Shown piece by piece: positions 34,741 to 43,785 of a stretch of DNA of 64,000 nucleotides. The stretch lies in the NCBI RefSeq assembly GCF_024519315.1, contig NZ_JANIIC010000018.1, positions 62,001 to 126,000 of the forward strand, given 5' to 3'. The translations under genes were made by a program, and so were the position numbers. Positions within the stretch are counted from its first letter, which is position 1; every line of letters begins with the position of its first letter. This DNA is from Streptomyces malaysiensis subsp. samsunensis (GTDB lineage Bacteria; Actinomycetota; Actinomycetes; Streptomycetales; Streptomycetaceae). A model generated the notes under the pieces. The model saw only the letters and a list, made by a program, of their open reading frames with translations, ran no database searches and had not been told where the DNA came from.

Positions 34741-36480
34741 ATGGGCGAGGGTCCGCAGCTCAAGACGAAGGCGCCGCAGTACGAACCGACACCGTGCTAT
34801 CCACTCCTCGCCGACGCGGTCGCCGTCGGCTGGGCCGACGCGGCCGGGACGCTCCCGAAGGGCACCCGGGTCCTCGCCGTGGACGGCCCCGCGGTCCTGG
34901 ACTGGACCGCCGTCGCCACCGGGCTCCGCGCGGCGTTCGGCGACGGACACACCCGGCTGGAGTTCGCGGACGTCCGGACGGCGGTGCGCGACTGGGAGAC
35001 GGTCCGGCGGCTGACTGAGACCGAACAGCTGCGGGACGACCCCGACTTCGCGCGGCTCGCCGGTGGCGACCTCGCCGAACTGATGGATCCGGCGGCCCTG
35101 GCGGCGCTCGCCGCCCCGGGCGAGGACGGCGCGCTGCGCGTCCTGCTCGGGCCGGGCGCCGCGCTCGGGGACGCCGACGTCCTGTGGTGGGCCGATCTGC
35201 CGAAGCGGTACGCGGAGGCGGCGGTCAAGCACGGCCGGGGCCGTAACCTCGCGGCGCCCGAGGACGAGCCGCCGACCCTGCGGCGGCTGCTCTACATCGA
35301 CTGGCCGCTGCTCGACCGCCATCGCGACCAGATGGCGGAGCGGATCGACCGGTGGATCGACGTTACCGATACCGTCTTCCCGGCGTCGATCGGTGGGCAG
35401 GCGCTGCGCGAGACCTGCCGGTCGCTCGCCACCCGCCCCTTCCGCACCCGGCCGACCTTCAATTCGACGCCATGGGGCGGGCACTGGGCACAGGAGACGC
35501 TCGGTCACAACCCGGACGCGGAGAACACGGCCCTCGGCTACGAATTGATCGCGCCGGAGAGCGGCGTCCTGCTCGGCGACGACGCCTCCAGGTGTGTGGA
35601 AGTGCCGTTCCAGCTCGTCGTCGCGCTCTCCCCGGTGGATGTGCTCGGCCCGGCCGTGCACGAGATGTTCGGCACCTCGTTCCCGGTCCGCTTCGACTAC
35701 CTCGACACCGTCGGCGGCGGAAACCTCTCCGTCCACTGCCACCCCAGGCCCGACGATATGCACAGCGTCTTCGGCTGGCCGTACACCCAGCACGAGAGCT
35801 ACTACCTGATGCGCGCCGGGGAGCACAGCAAGGTCTTCCTCGGCCTGCGCGAGGGCGCCGACGTCGAGGCGTTCCACCACAGTGCGCACGCCGCCGACGC
35901 ATACGGCACACCGTTCGACATCGAGCGGTACGTACAGGTGTTTCCCGCCGAGGCCGGGCAGCTGTACCTGGTCCCGGCGGGTACACCGCACGGCAGCGGC
36001 GAGGGCAATGTCGTCCTCGAGGTCAGCGCCACCCCCTACCTGTACTCACTGCGGTTCTACGACTGGCTGCGGCGGGACGCGGCGGACCGGCAGCGTGCCG
36101 TGCACGTGGAGCACGCCTTCCGCAACCTCGACCCGGCGCGGTCAGGTGCCGCGGTCGCCCGCGAGCTGATCCAGCGGCCCCGGCCGCTGCGCGCGGGCGA
36201 CGGCTGGCGGGAGGAGGTGCTCGGCGCGCTCCCGGCGATGTTCTTCCAGGTGCACCGGATCGCCGTGGAGCCGGGCCGGGCCGCCGAGCAGCGGACCGAC
36301 GGCCGCTTCCATGTGCTGACCGTCGTGGACGGACAGGGCGCGGTCATCACCACCGCGGTCGGCCACCGGCACTCCGTACACTATGCCGAGACTCTCGCTG
36401 TACCGGCGTCCGTCACCGCCTACCGCGTGCACAATCAGGGGCCGGATCCGGTCCGTCTGGTGAAGGCACAGGTGGTATGA
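34741..36480 (+). CDS. phosphomannose isomerase-like cupin protein
   Basis: The 579-residue protein has a type I phosphomannose isomerase-like core: FNSTPWGGHWAQETLG, NLSVHCHPRPDDMHSVFG with metal-binding His residues near 333-343, then QHESYYLMRAGEHSKVFLG and VPAGTPHGSGEGNVVLEVS. The N-terminal 190 residues contain a kinase-like or nucleotide-binding segment (VLAVDGPAVLDW, LEFADVRTAVRDWE) that ordinary ManA lacks. It may be a fused or domesticated P-loop-less module. Together they suggest interconversion of mannose-6-phosphate and fructose-6-phosphate from mannosides. Stop overlaps the LacI start. Confidence 0.75.
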   Translation: MGEGPQLKTKAPQYEPTPCYPLLADAVAVGWADAAGTLPKGTRVLAVDGPAVLDWTAVATGLRAAFGDGHTRLEFADVRTAVRDWETVRRLTETEQLRDDPDFARLAGGDLAELMDPAALAALAAPGEDGALRVLLGPGAALGDADVLWWADLPKRYAEAAVKHGRGRNLAAPEDEPPTLRRLLYIDWPLLDRHRDQMAERIDRWIDVTDTVFPASIGGQALRETCRSLATRPFRTRPTFNSTPWGGHWAQETLGHNPDAENTALGYELIAPESGVLLGDDASRCVEVPFQLVVALSPVDVLGPAVHEMFGTSFPVRFDYLDTVGGGNLSVHCHPRPDDMHSVFGWPYTQHESYYLMRAGEHSKVFLGLREGADVEAFHHSAHAADAYGTPFDIERYVQVFPAEAGQLYLVPAGTPHGSGEGNVVLEVSATPYLYSLRFYDWLRRDAADRQRAVHVEHAFRNLDPARSGAAVARELIQRPRPLRAGDGWREEVLGALPAMFFQVHRIAVEPGRAAEQRTDGRFHVLTVVDGQGAVITTAVGHRHSVHYAETLAVPASVTAYRVHNQGPDPVRLVKAQVV

Positions 36481-37493
36481 GCGCACATTCGGATTCCGAA
36501 CCGGCCCTCACCATGCGGGACGTGGCCGCCCGGCTCGGCGTCAGCCCGATGACCGTCTCCCGCGCGCTGCGCGGTCAGCGCGGAATCGGCGAGGCCACCC
36601 GGCAGCGGGTGCTCGCCGAGGTGGCGGCCCTCGGCTACCGCCCCAACAAACGGGCCCGGGAGCTGCGTTCGGGCGGTCCGAGCGAGCTCATCGGCCTGGT
36701 CGTGACCAACCTGGCGAACCCCTTCTACTCCCAACTCGCCGTCGGCCTCGAGCAGATCTGTGTGAGCTACGGCGCACGGGTCATGCTCGGCAGCACCGGC
36801 GAGGACCCGGCCACCGAACGGGACGTGGTGGCCGACCTGGTGGACCGCGGCGTGGACGGCCTGGTCGTCGTCCCGGCCGGTCATGACCACGGCCACCTCG
36901 GCGGGCTGCGCGATCTCCCGGTGGTGCTCGCGGCCAGCCCGCCGATGGGCATCGACGTGGACTGCGTCCTCGTCGACGACTTCGGCGGCACCCGGGACGC
37001 CTGCCGCCGGCTCGTCGCCCGCGGCCACCGGCGCATCGGCTTCCTCGGTCTGCCGCCGTCGCTGTGGACGGGCTCCGAACGCTTCCGGGGCTACGCGGTG
37101 GCGCTGGAGGAGGCGGGCATCGCGCTCGACGAGCGGTACGTCAGCCAGCACCGGGGCGACAGCGGGCTCGCTAAGGAGGCGGCACGCGCCATGCTCGCCC
37201 TGCCGGACCCGCCGACCGCGCTGCTGACCGCCAACAACCGGAACACGGTCGGCGCGCTGCGTGCCCTGCGGGACCGTGCGCCGGACGAGGAGCCGGTCTC
37301 CCTCGCGGGCTTCGACGACATCGAACTCGCCGACATGCTGCACCTGCCGCTCACCGTCGTCTCCTACGACCCGGTCGAAATCGGCCGGGCCGCGGCGAAG
37401 CTGCTGTTCGAGCGGCAGGCGAGCACCGTCCCGCAGCCGCCGCGGCGCGTGACCATCGCGACCACGCTCGTCGACCATCCGGCCCCGCGGTAG
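36477..37493 (+). CDS. LacI-family transcriptional regulator
   Basis: The 338-residue protein has an N-terminal LacI HTH (MRDVAARLGVSPMTVSRALR), the hinge YRPNKRARELRSG and a periplasmic-binding-protein-like sugar domain. It is translationally coupled to the isomerase-like gene and probably represses the divergent importer and its own operon until a mannoside-derived sugar binds. Confidence 0.93.
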   Translation: MSAHSDSEPALTMRDVAARLGVSPMTVSRALRGQRGIGEATRQRVLAEVAALGYRPNKRARELRSGGPSELIGLVVTNLANPFYSQLAVGLEQICVSYGARVMLGSTGEDPATERDVVADLVDRGVDGLVVVPAGHDHGHLGGLRDLPVVLAASPPMGIDVDCVLVDDFGGTRDACRRLVARGHRRIGFLGLPPSLWTGSERFRGYAVALEEAGIALDERYVSQHRGDSGLAKEAARAMLALPDPPTALLTANNRNTVGALRALRDRAPDEEPVSLAGFDDIELADMLHLPLTVVSYDPVEIGRAAAKLLFERQASTVPQPPRRVTIATTLVDHPAPR

Positions 37494-37499
37494 GCGTCG

Positions 37500-38618
37500 A
37501 TGACGGTTCCCGAAGGCCCCGGGCCGCACCGGCGCGCCGACGAGCCCTCCGTCGTGCCCGTCCTGGAGGTGGGTGGTTCCCATGTCACGGCGGCGGCCGT
37601 CGACCTCGACCGGGCCCGGATCGCGGACGGCACCAGGCGCCGCCTGCCGCTGACGCCCGGCATCGGCCCCGAGGACTTCCTCGCCACGCTCGCCGAGGCC
37701 GCCAATGGCGTACTCGCGGTGGGCGCCCTCGGCACGCGTACGGACGGGGGCGTGCGTACGGACGGCGGCGCGTATCCGCCCCGTGGCGTGCGTACGGACC
37801 GGGGCGCGCATCCGGTCCGTGGCGTGCGTACGGACCGGGGCGCGTATCCGGACCGTGGCGCGCACTCGGCCCTCGGCAGACATCCGGCCGTTGGCGCGCA
37901 TGCGGCCCTCGGCACCTGGGGCATCGCGGTCCCGGGGCCGTTCGACTACGCGCGCGGCATCGCCCGCTACCACGGCGTCGGCAAGTTCGCCTCGCTCGAC
38001 GGCCTCGCCGTCGGCGACCTGCTGACGCCCCGTCTGAACCCACGCCCGGCAAGGCTGCGGTTCCTCAACGACGCCTCCGCCTTCGCACTGGGCGCCCGGC
38101 TCACGGCCCACCCCGGCAGCCGGCGCCTCGTCGCGGTCACCCTCGGCACGGGGGTCGGCTCCGCGTTCCTGGACCGGGGGACGATCGTCGAGGACGACCC
38201 GCGCGTACCGCCCGAGGGCCGCGTCGACCTGCTCACCGTCGACGGCCGCCCACTGGAGGACACGGTCTCCACCCGGGCCATGACCGCCCACTACACGGAC
38301 CGCACCGGCCGCCCCGTCGACGGGCTGCGCAAGCTGACGGCCCGCGCCGCCGCCGACGACGCCACCGCCCGCGACATCATCACCTCGGCCCTGCACGCCC
38401 TGGGCGGCGCCCTCGCCCCATGGCTGACCGCCTTCGAGGCCGACACGGTGGTCTTCGGCGGCTCCATCACCGCCGCGTGGCCCCTGATAGGCCCACCCCT
38501 CACCGCCGGTCTCAGCCACCACACCCCGAGCCTCGCCCGACTCACCCTCTCGGCCCGCGCCGACGGCGAGGACCAGGCACTCCTGGGCGCGGCGGCGTTC
38601 GCCGCGCGGGGTGCGTAG
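37500..38618 (+). CDS. ROK-family protein with coding minisatellite insertion
   Basis: The 372-residue protein is ROK-like: VLEVGGSHVTAAAVDL (phosphate 1), WGIAVPGPFDYARGI, RFLNDASAFALGARL with catalytic Asp, and TLGTGVGSAFLD (phosphate 2). The usual zinc-binding Cys motif is absent. Between the first beta sheet and WGIAVPGP lies an insertion of about 50 residues made of VRTDGGAYP-type repeats. The fold might tolerate it as a loop. It follows LacI by 6 bp and is probably a sugar kinase (for mannose or fructose) or a related regulator-derived protein. Confidence 0.85.
   Translation: MTVPEGPGPHRRADEPSVVPVLEVGGSHVTAAAVDLDRARIADGTRRRLPLTPGIGPEDFLATLAEAANGVLAVGALGTRTDGGVRTDGGAYPPRGVRTDRGAHPVRGVRTDRGAYPDRGAHSALGRHPAVGAHAALGTWGIAVPGPFDYARGIARYHGVGKFASLDGLAVGDLLTPRLNPRPARLRFLNDASAFALGARLTAHPGSRRLVAVTLGTGVGSAFLDRGTIVEDDPRVPPEGRVDLLTVDGRPLEDTVSTRAMTAHYTDRTGRPVDGLRKLTARAAADDATARDIITSALHALGGALAPWLTAFEADTVVFGGSITAAWPLIGPPLTAGLSHHTPSLARLTLSARADGEDQALLGAAAFAARGA
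37752..37859 (+). repeat. three 36-bp tandem repeats inside the ROK gene
   Basis: Three in-frame units of 36 bp, each beginning GTGCGTACGGAC, encode VRTDGGAYPPRG, VRTDRGAHPVRG and VRTDRGAYPDRG. Half units lie on both sides (about 37730-37751 and 37860-37910). Being a multiple of 3, copy change leaves the frame intact. Confidence 0.85.
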
Positions 38619-38683
38619 CCCGTATCCGGCGGGCTGGACGCGGCGAACGCCCGCGGTGGCCTTAGGGAGGTTGTCGGGTCCGA

Positions 38684-39274
38684 TCAGACGTCGCCCGAAG
38701 GTGCCGTGCGGCGGTCGTAGGGGGTGAAATGCGCCGGGGTGTGGTCGATGGGCAGGTCGGGGCGCCAGGCGGTGAGGATCTGGGCGCTGCATACGAAAAG
38801 GTCGTCGGGCAGCTGGTCCAGGGGGTACCAGGCCCAGTCGCCGACGCTCTCGTCCGGCCGCGTGAACGGCTCGCCCTGCCAGGCGTTCACGATGGCGCCG
38901 ACGCTGACCCGTACGACGTCTCCGACGTGGTCGAGGAGCGTGCCCAGGAGCGTGACGTCGTCCGGCCGGGCGATCAGACCGGTCTCCTCGGCGAGTTCAC
39001 GGATCACGGTCTCCTGGAGGGATTCCCCCGCTTCGACGGTGCCGCCCGGTAGTTCGAGGGTGCCGTGACGGTGGCGGCCGAGGAGCAGGCCCTGGTCGCC
39101 GAGGACGATGGCGCCGACGCCGATGGCGGCGTGCGGCGCGGGCGGCCGTGGGGTGCGGGGCCGGCTGGAGATGCGCGCGGGTCGGCTGGAGTCGGGTGCG
39201 GGGCGGTCGGAGACGTGTGCCGGGCGGCGGCCGTAAACGGTCCAGGCTTCGGCGTTGAGGTCCTCAACGGACAC
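38684..39274 (-). CDS. Nudix hydrolase
   Basis: The 196-residue protein has a complete Nudix box from GGTVEAGESLQETVIRELAE to EETGL, preceded by LGRHRHGTLELPGG. A Pro/Arg-rich N-terminal stretch of about 45 residues comes before it. Nudix enzymes cleave nucleoside diphosphate-linked substrates; which one is not readable here. GTG 39274 has GGGAG 6 nt upstream. It converges on the ROK gene and precedes, with 64 bp between, no gene but the 3' end of the methyltransferase-ASCH-Nudix gene on the same strand. Confidence 0.9.
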   Translation of the reverse strand: MSVEDLNAEAWTVYGRRPAHVSDRPAPDSSRPARISSRPRTPRPPAPHAAIGVGAIVLGDQGLLLGRHRHGTLELPGGTVEAGESLQETVIRELAEETGLIARPDDVTLLGTLLDHVGDVVRVSVGAIVNAWQGEPFTRPDESVGDWAWYPLDQLPDDLFVCSAQILTAWRPDLPIDHTPAHFTPYDRRTAPSGDV

Positions 39275-39338
39275 GGGAACTCCCGGGAGCAGAGAGAAAC
39301 GAGTGATAACTGCGTGGCCCCATCATCCGGTTCGGGCG

Positions 39339-40820
39339 TCAAGGCCCGGTGACGAGATAGTGCGGCCCTCGGCCCTGGCGGGTGCGTTCGATGGCATCGA
39401 GACGGGCGAAGTGCGGCTCACCCATGAGCCGCCGCCACTCGGCGAGATCATGGACGGCCCACAGATCGTGTTCGGCAGGGTCGAGCCGGATACGGCGCAG
39501 CTGCTCGGAGCTGAGCCGGCCGCCGTCGAAGACGAAGCCGATCTTGCCCAGCGGCCAGCGGCCGCCCGCGCGGAGGTAGTGCGTCAGCAGCAGGCGTGGT
39601 TGGCCCTGGCCGAGTTCGAGCCCGGTCTCCTCGACCGCTTCGCGGCGTGCGGTCTCCAAGGGATCTTCCCCGGCGTCGGCGTTGCCTCCGGGGAAGTGCC
39701 ACTGCCGGTTGCCGTACACCGAGCGCAGCTGTACCGGGCGATCGTGCTCGTCGCGGATGTACAGACTGCCGTACACCGTGTGATGGGGCACCGTCTGAAC
39801 GTATTCCGCGGGCGTCAGCGGCATGGTGTGGCCGGGCCGTCCCGGGCGGTGGTCGAACTCGAAGGCCAGGACGCCGAGGGCCTCCTTGTGCGGCGGGTAG
39901 ATACGGCGGAGGGTGGCGAGCTGCTCCTCTCGCGTGGCGTCGGGATCGATGCGCGCTGGATCCTCCGCGGCAAGCAGCTCGTCGAATGAGCCGTATGGGG
40001 TGATGCGCTTGGCGACGATGTCGAGCTCCCGCCCGCTGTCCGGCTCGTGGAAGACGATCGTGTCCCCGCTTTCGACGGCCGCCTTTCCGGTTGTCCCCAC
40101 CCGCACTTCGATCGTTTTGCGTCCCGCCTCCACCTGGGCGTAGTAGCGCTCCAGCAGCGTGAAGTGGTGCTGCCGCGAGGTGGGTGTCGCGCCGCGGGCA
40201 TCGGCGGGTGCGTATCGCGTGTGGTCGGCCGATGGCTCGGGCAGCGGTGTGGCCTCCGCCGGCTGCGGGCCGCGCAGGACCACGAAGGCCAGCCCTTCGG
40301 CGTCGTGGCGTTCGATGTCGGCCCAGCCGGCACCCAGCTGGACGAGTTCGACCTCGTCCAGCGCGATACCGCGCCGTTCGGCCGGAGTGTCGGCGGCCAG
40401 GGGCGCGATGACCACGATGGCGCCGCCGGACCGCAGGCGGCCGCCGAGGGCCCGCATGGTTCGGTCGCGGTGCTTCAGGAAGGGATACACGAACCGGAGG
40501 ATGATCACGTCGTACCCCTCGGCGTGCAGGGGCGCCCAGTCGTCGAGCTCGATGTCCAGGCGCAACCACCGCGCGGCGTCACCGTGCTGGGCGGTTGCCT
40601 CGGCGAGGGCGTTGTCCGACCAGTCGACGGCATCGACGCGGTAGCCGAGCGAGGACAGATGGGCAGCGAGTTCTCCGACCCCGCACCCGACGTCGAGGGC
40701 CTTGCCACCGACCGGTGCGGGCACGTGTGCCGCGAGCAGCGACCGCTCACGGTCGCCGAGCCGACGATAGCGGCGACCTGCGGCGTAGCCGGTGTTCCAT
40801 TCGTCCTGCGTGGTGGACAC
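39339..40820 (-). CDS. three-domain fusion: methyltransferase, ASCH, Nudix
   Basis: The 493-residue protein joins three modules. Residues 35-200: class I SAM methyltransferase (ALDVGCGVGELAAHLSSLGY, VDAVDWSDNAL, DVIILRFVYPFLKHRDR). Residues 215-323: ASCH domain (HHFTLLERYYAQVEAGRKTI, EVRVGTTGKAAVESGDTIVF), a PUA-like fold that binds nucleic acid or nucleotides. Residues 345-490: Nudix domain with the box GGNADAGEDPLETARREAVE, then ETGL. All three keep key motifs, so the protein could modify and hydrolyse a nucleotide or RNA-derived substrate. Function is unknown to me. The start is GTG 40820, with GAAGGA 10 nt before. A Nudix gene lies downstream, XRE and SLOG genes upstream. Confidence 0.88.
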   Translation of the reverse strand: MSTTQDEWNTGYAAGRRYRRLGDRERSLLAAHVPAPVGGKALDVGCGVGELAAHLSSLGYRVDAVDWSDNALAEATAQHGDAARWLRLDIELDDWAPLHAEGYDVIILRFVYPFLKHRDRTMRALGGRLRSGGAIVVIAPLAADTPAERRGIALDEVELVQLGAGWADIERHDAEGLAFVVLRGPQPAEATPLPEPSADHTRYAPADARGATPTSRQHHFTLLERYYAQVEAGRKTIEVRVGTTGKAAVESGDTIVFHEPDSGRELDIVAKRITPYGSFDELLAAEDPARIDPDATREEQLATLRRIYPPHKEALGVLAFEFDHRPGRPGHTMPLTPAEYVQTVPHHTVYGSLYIRDEHDRPVQLRSVYGNRQWHFPGGNADAGEDPLETARREAVEETGLELGQGQPRLLLTHYLRAGGRWPLGKIGFVFDGGRLSSEQLRRIRLDPAEHDLWAVHDLAEWRRLMGEPHFARLDAIERTRQGRGPHYLVTGP

Positions 40821-41061
40821 GAGGGGCACGTCCTTCCCAAAAACGGGGGTTTCAGGGCAGCGGTGGACCGAGGTGGTCGGGACCGTGGTAGCTGGGACCG
40901 TGATGGCTGGGATCTTTCTCCTCAGCGGAACGGGTTGGAAAGCGGGCGATGAGCCATGTTGGCGAGCCGGTGTGAGATCAGCAGGACCGCCCGGCCTTTG
41001 GCCAGCACCCGCAGCCCGGTGAAGGTGTGGCGCCGCGGCCGGGAGGAGGCGTTTCGTCGTG

Positions 41062-42405
41062 TCAGCTTCCCAGTACGTCGATGAGGTGATCATCCAGATC
41101 GGCAACGAAGCCCTCGCGTCGCCACGGACACAGTTCCTTACGCGCCTGGCGCAGCCGCAGCGCGGGTACACGCCCGCCGGTGCTGGCTGTCGAGTCGACG
41201 CAGGCGTGCAGGAGGTCCGCTGCCCTCTCCGGCGCGTCGAGGCGAATGCAGGCCAGGGCCTGATCAGTTGAGACGATGGCACGCTGTACCCGCTCACGCG
41301 GCGAGTCCAGGGCTTCCGCGCTGCTGGCGAAGACATCGTGAGCGACCGCCGCATCTCCTACGTACAGCTCGCACAGGCCCTCGAATCCGCGTAGGTGATC
41401 AGCGGTGAAGCTCGTTGGCGCCGGATCGCCGTCCACGTTGCGGTCGAGGTCGTACCAGGCGAGCGACAGCGCGGTCTGCGCGTGCCGCTCGGCGCCCGAC
41501 CGGGCGGCGATCTCCGCCTGTAGCGCATGTGCACGGGCCCGCACGCGGACGCTATCGCCGGTACGAGCATCGCGCACCGCAGCGCCGACCAGCTCACGGG
41601 CCGCTTCGATGCCCGGTACCGAGTACAGCCTGACCAGGGCGTGGCTCATGTGAACGACTGCCCGGCGCCACGGGGCGCCGAGTTGTCCCGCCGCGTCGGT
41701 GGCGGCCGCGTAGAGTGCGCGGGACGCGTGGTCATCCCGGGTTTCGAACGCGAGCCGGCCGGCGAGGGTATACGCCTGCGCCGCGACCGTGCGCAGCTCA
41801 GGCCGCAGCGGCTCGGGCACGTCGCCGGCCAGCAGCCGCCGACAAGATTCGATCACCGGGGCGAGCAGTAGTTGCAGCCGGGCGAAAGGTAACGAGCCCA
41901 CCTGTGAATTGACGTCGCCAACGGCTGCCCGCATCCCGGCGAGCAGCGCATCGTCGACGCGCGCCGGATCGGCGAGCGCGGCCGCCATCGATGGCTGCGT
42001 CGTGGGTCCGAGCAGAGCGAGCAGCCCGGTGCCGTCGTCGGTGGCCGTGCGTACGAGCAGGGAGCGCAGCTCGCGTAGCTGCGTCTCCGCCTCTCCCAGG
42101 TGGGCGAGGGCATCGAGCAGCTGGACGAAGTCACTTCCGGAACCGAGGGCTATCTGGCCATCGGCACCGCGGGCGTAGAGGTGCGCGAGCAGCAGCTGGT
42201 ATCGATTGCCGGGGAGGATGGGACGTTTTGTGCTCTCCCACCGGGCAACGGACCGTTGCACACTCGTGGCCGATGAGTCGAGCGGTTGGCCGAGGCGACG
42301 TGCTGTATCGATGAGCGACCGCGCCGTGTCGGCCAGGGACAAGCCTCGCGCCTTTCGGAGAGCTTTGAGGGCGGCGGCGCCACGAATGCTTTCGCACGTG
42401 CTCAT
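41062..42405 (-). CDS. XRE-family regulator with TPR-like helical C-terminus
   Basis: The 447-residue protein has an N-terminal HTH (ALKALRKARGLSLADTARSL, then SVARWESTKRPILPGNRYQL) and a long all-helical region rich in Ala/Leu that resembles TPR repeats of streptomycete XRE regulators, which often respond to peptides or metabolites. The region spans about 350 residues. It lies 26 bp after the SLOG gene on the same strand, so both are probably cotranscribed. The 241 bp between its stop and the fusion gene hold no gene. Confidence 0.88.
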   Translation of the reverse strand: MSTCESIRGAAALKALRKARGLSLADTARSLIDTARRLGQPLDSSATSVQRSVARWESTKRPILPGNRYQLLLAHLYARGADGQIALGSGSDFVQLLDALAHLGEAETQLRELRSLLVRTATDDGTGLLALLGPTTQPSMAAALADPARVDDALLAGMRAAVGDVNSQVGSLPFARLQLLLAPVIESCRRLLAGDVPEPLRPELRTVAAQAYTLAGRLAFETRDDHASRALYAAATDAAGQLGAPWRRAVVHMSHALVRLYSVPGIEAARELVGAAVRDARTGDSVRVRARAHALQAEIAARSGAERHAQTALSLAWYDLDRNVDGDPAPTSFTADHLRGFEGLCELYVGDAAVAHDVFASSAEALDSPRERVQRAIVSTDQALACIRLDAPERAADLLHACVDSTASTGGRVPALRLRQARKELCPWRREGFVADLDDHLIDVLGS

Positions 42406-42430
42406 GCGCTCATCATGCCGGTGATCCGTG

Positions 42431-42916
42431 TCACACGGGTACGACGAGGTGAGGTTTCACCTGCTGCGCCGCATAATCGAGAGTCTGCCACGTCCCAGAG
42501 GTCCCGTGAGGGCCTGCCAGGGGAAATCCGATCACCATGTCGGAGCGGTCAACCATCCACCGATTCCGAGCATGAAACGCGGGCGCACCGAGCTGTTCGG
42601 TGCGCAGCTCGACCACTTCGGTGATTCGGCCGCGGCTGCGGGCGATGGCCTGTCGCGCCTCGTCGGGCTGCTGCTGGACCGTGCCGGGGACGACGACCGT
42701 GATCCGTGCTTCGGCGTTCCCGACCAGCCACAACAGGGACAGGCTGTCAATGCCCTTCGCTCCTCCGATGTAGAAGTGCGCGTCGGCATCGGCGAAAGGG
42801 CGGAGATAGCTGGCGAACAGCTCGGCGTAGCCGGCGAGATCGCGATGTGCTGTCGCCCGAGTGCCGGTGATGGCCACAGCCCGAGTCATGATCCACTCCA
42901 TGTCATAGGTTGTCAT
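42431..42916 (-). CDS. SLOG/DprA-like Rossmann protein
   Basis: The 161-residue protein reads VAITGTRATAHRDLAGYAEL, HFYIGGAKGIDSLSLLWLVG and ARNRWMVDRSDMVIGFPL, the motifs of the DprA/SLOG fold (GGAxGID nucleotide-binding loop, RN, DMVIGFP). DprA-like SLOG proteins bind single-stranded DNA or nucleotide-derived signals. The protein lacks the C-terminal winged domain of DprA and is about half its length, so it is a stand-alone sensor or LOG-like hydrolase rather than DprA. Start ATG 42916 has no strong ribosome binding site. It is divergent from a small-protein operon, with 36 bp between. Confidence 0.8.
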   Translation of the reverse strand: MTTYDMEWIMTRAVAITGTRATAHRDLAGYAELFASYLRPFADADAHFYIGGAKGIDSLSLLWLVGNAEARITVVVPGTVQQQPDEARQAIARSRGRITEVVELRTEQLGAPAFHARNRWMVDRSDMVIGFPLAGPHGTSGTWQTLDYAAQQVKPHLVVPV

Positions 42917-42952
42917 ATCCCGCCGCGACTTCCAGTGCGATGACATCGATGC

Positions 42953-43198
42953 ATGGACACATCCGGTTACCGCGATCTTGCCGATCGACTGAAAGCCTAC
43001 GGACTGTCGATAGTGGCGAAGGATGCCCAGCTGTGTGTGCCGAACCCACTCGGCGCCAATCCGGTGAAGGGGATTGCCGGCCAGGAAGGACGCTACGTCT
43101 CCGCCTCGGGATATGAGCTCGGCGAGCGCGGCGACGAGAACGGCACTGCCCTTCACATCGCCTTCCTTCGCAGCGCGTCTCCGGTAGGCGCGGTATGA
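42953..43198 (+). CDS. small unknown protein, first gene of a coupled operon
   Basis: The 81-residue protein reads YRDLADRLKAYGLSIVAKDA and ends ALHIAFLRSASPVGAV. No family is recognised. Its stop overlaps the ATG of the next gene (43195-43198), and that gene's stop overlaps the third, so the three form one translational unit. It is divergent from the SLOG gene. Confidence 0.7.
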   Translation: MDTSGYRDLADRLKAYGLSIVAKDAQLCVPNPLGANPVKGIAGQEGRYVSASGYELGERGDENGTALHIAFLRSASPVGAV

Positions 43199-43785
43199 AG
43201 ACCAGAGACCTGCTGTGGACACCGCCGAACACCGAGGACGTCGAGGCGTTACTGGTCGGCAGATGGTGGGACGCCGTCCGCGCGGCCCCGACCGTCGGCG
43301 AACGCGCCCTCGGTCTGCTCGGTGACGAGACCGGCGCCGTGATCCAGGACAAGCACGGCCCCCTGTACTGGCTCCTCGCCGTGGGCTCCGCCACGAGTTG
43401 GCACCTGCGGCAGGTCCGCGTCCTCACCGAGCTGACCGACGCGAGCACGTACCTCGGCGTCCCGCCCGCCTCCTGGATCGAGGGCCCTCGCACCCACTGG
43501 CGCGTGCCGCTAACGCCCGACCACTACCTGACCGACGCCCGGCGCCTGTGGGAGGCGCTGGCCGAGGCAGACCGCGCCGAGTACGGGCGCATGCCGGAAG
43601 GACGCCAACTCTGCCACCGCTGCCATCTGCCCACCGACGAGCCGATCCCGGTCGAGGTGGAGGACGAGCGCGGCGCCGTCGGCAAGGTGACGTACGCCTG
43701 CCCCGCCCACGCCCTCCACCCGAAGCCCCAGCACCCGCGGACCCTCACCAACGCGCCCGCGGCCGAGCATGAGGGGCTCCGATGA
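43195..43785 (+). CDS. unknown protein with C-terminal zinc-ribbon-like Cys motif
   Basis: The 196-residue protein reads LLVGRWWDAVRAAPTVGERA and EVEDERGAVGKVTYACPAHA. Near residue 140 it has LCHRCHLP, and near 165 ACPAHA; Cys-x2-Cys ... Cys suggests a metal site. The rest is unfamiliar. Both ends overlap its neighbours in ATGA. Confidence 0.72.
   Translation: MKTRDLLWTPPNTEDVEALLVGRWWDAVRAAPTVGERALGLLGDETGAVIQDKHGPLYWLLAVGSATSWHLRQVRVLTELTDASTYLGVPPASWIEGPRTHWRVPLTPDHYLTDARRLWEALAEADRAEYGRMPEGRQLCHRCHLPTDEPIPVEVEDERGAVGKVTYACPAHALHPKPQHPRTLTNAPAAEHEGLR

Noticed and set aside
37752..37859. CRISPR-like array in the ROK gene
   Set aside because: The 36-bp units are directly adjacent, in frame and without spacers; it is a coding minisatellite.
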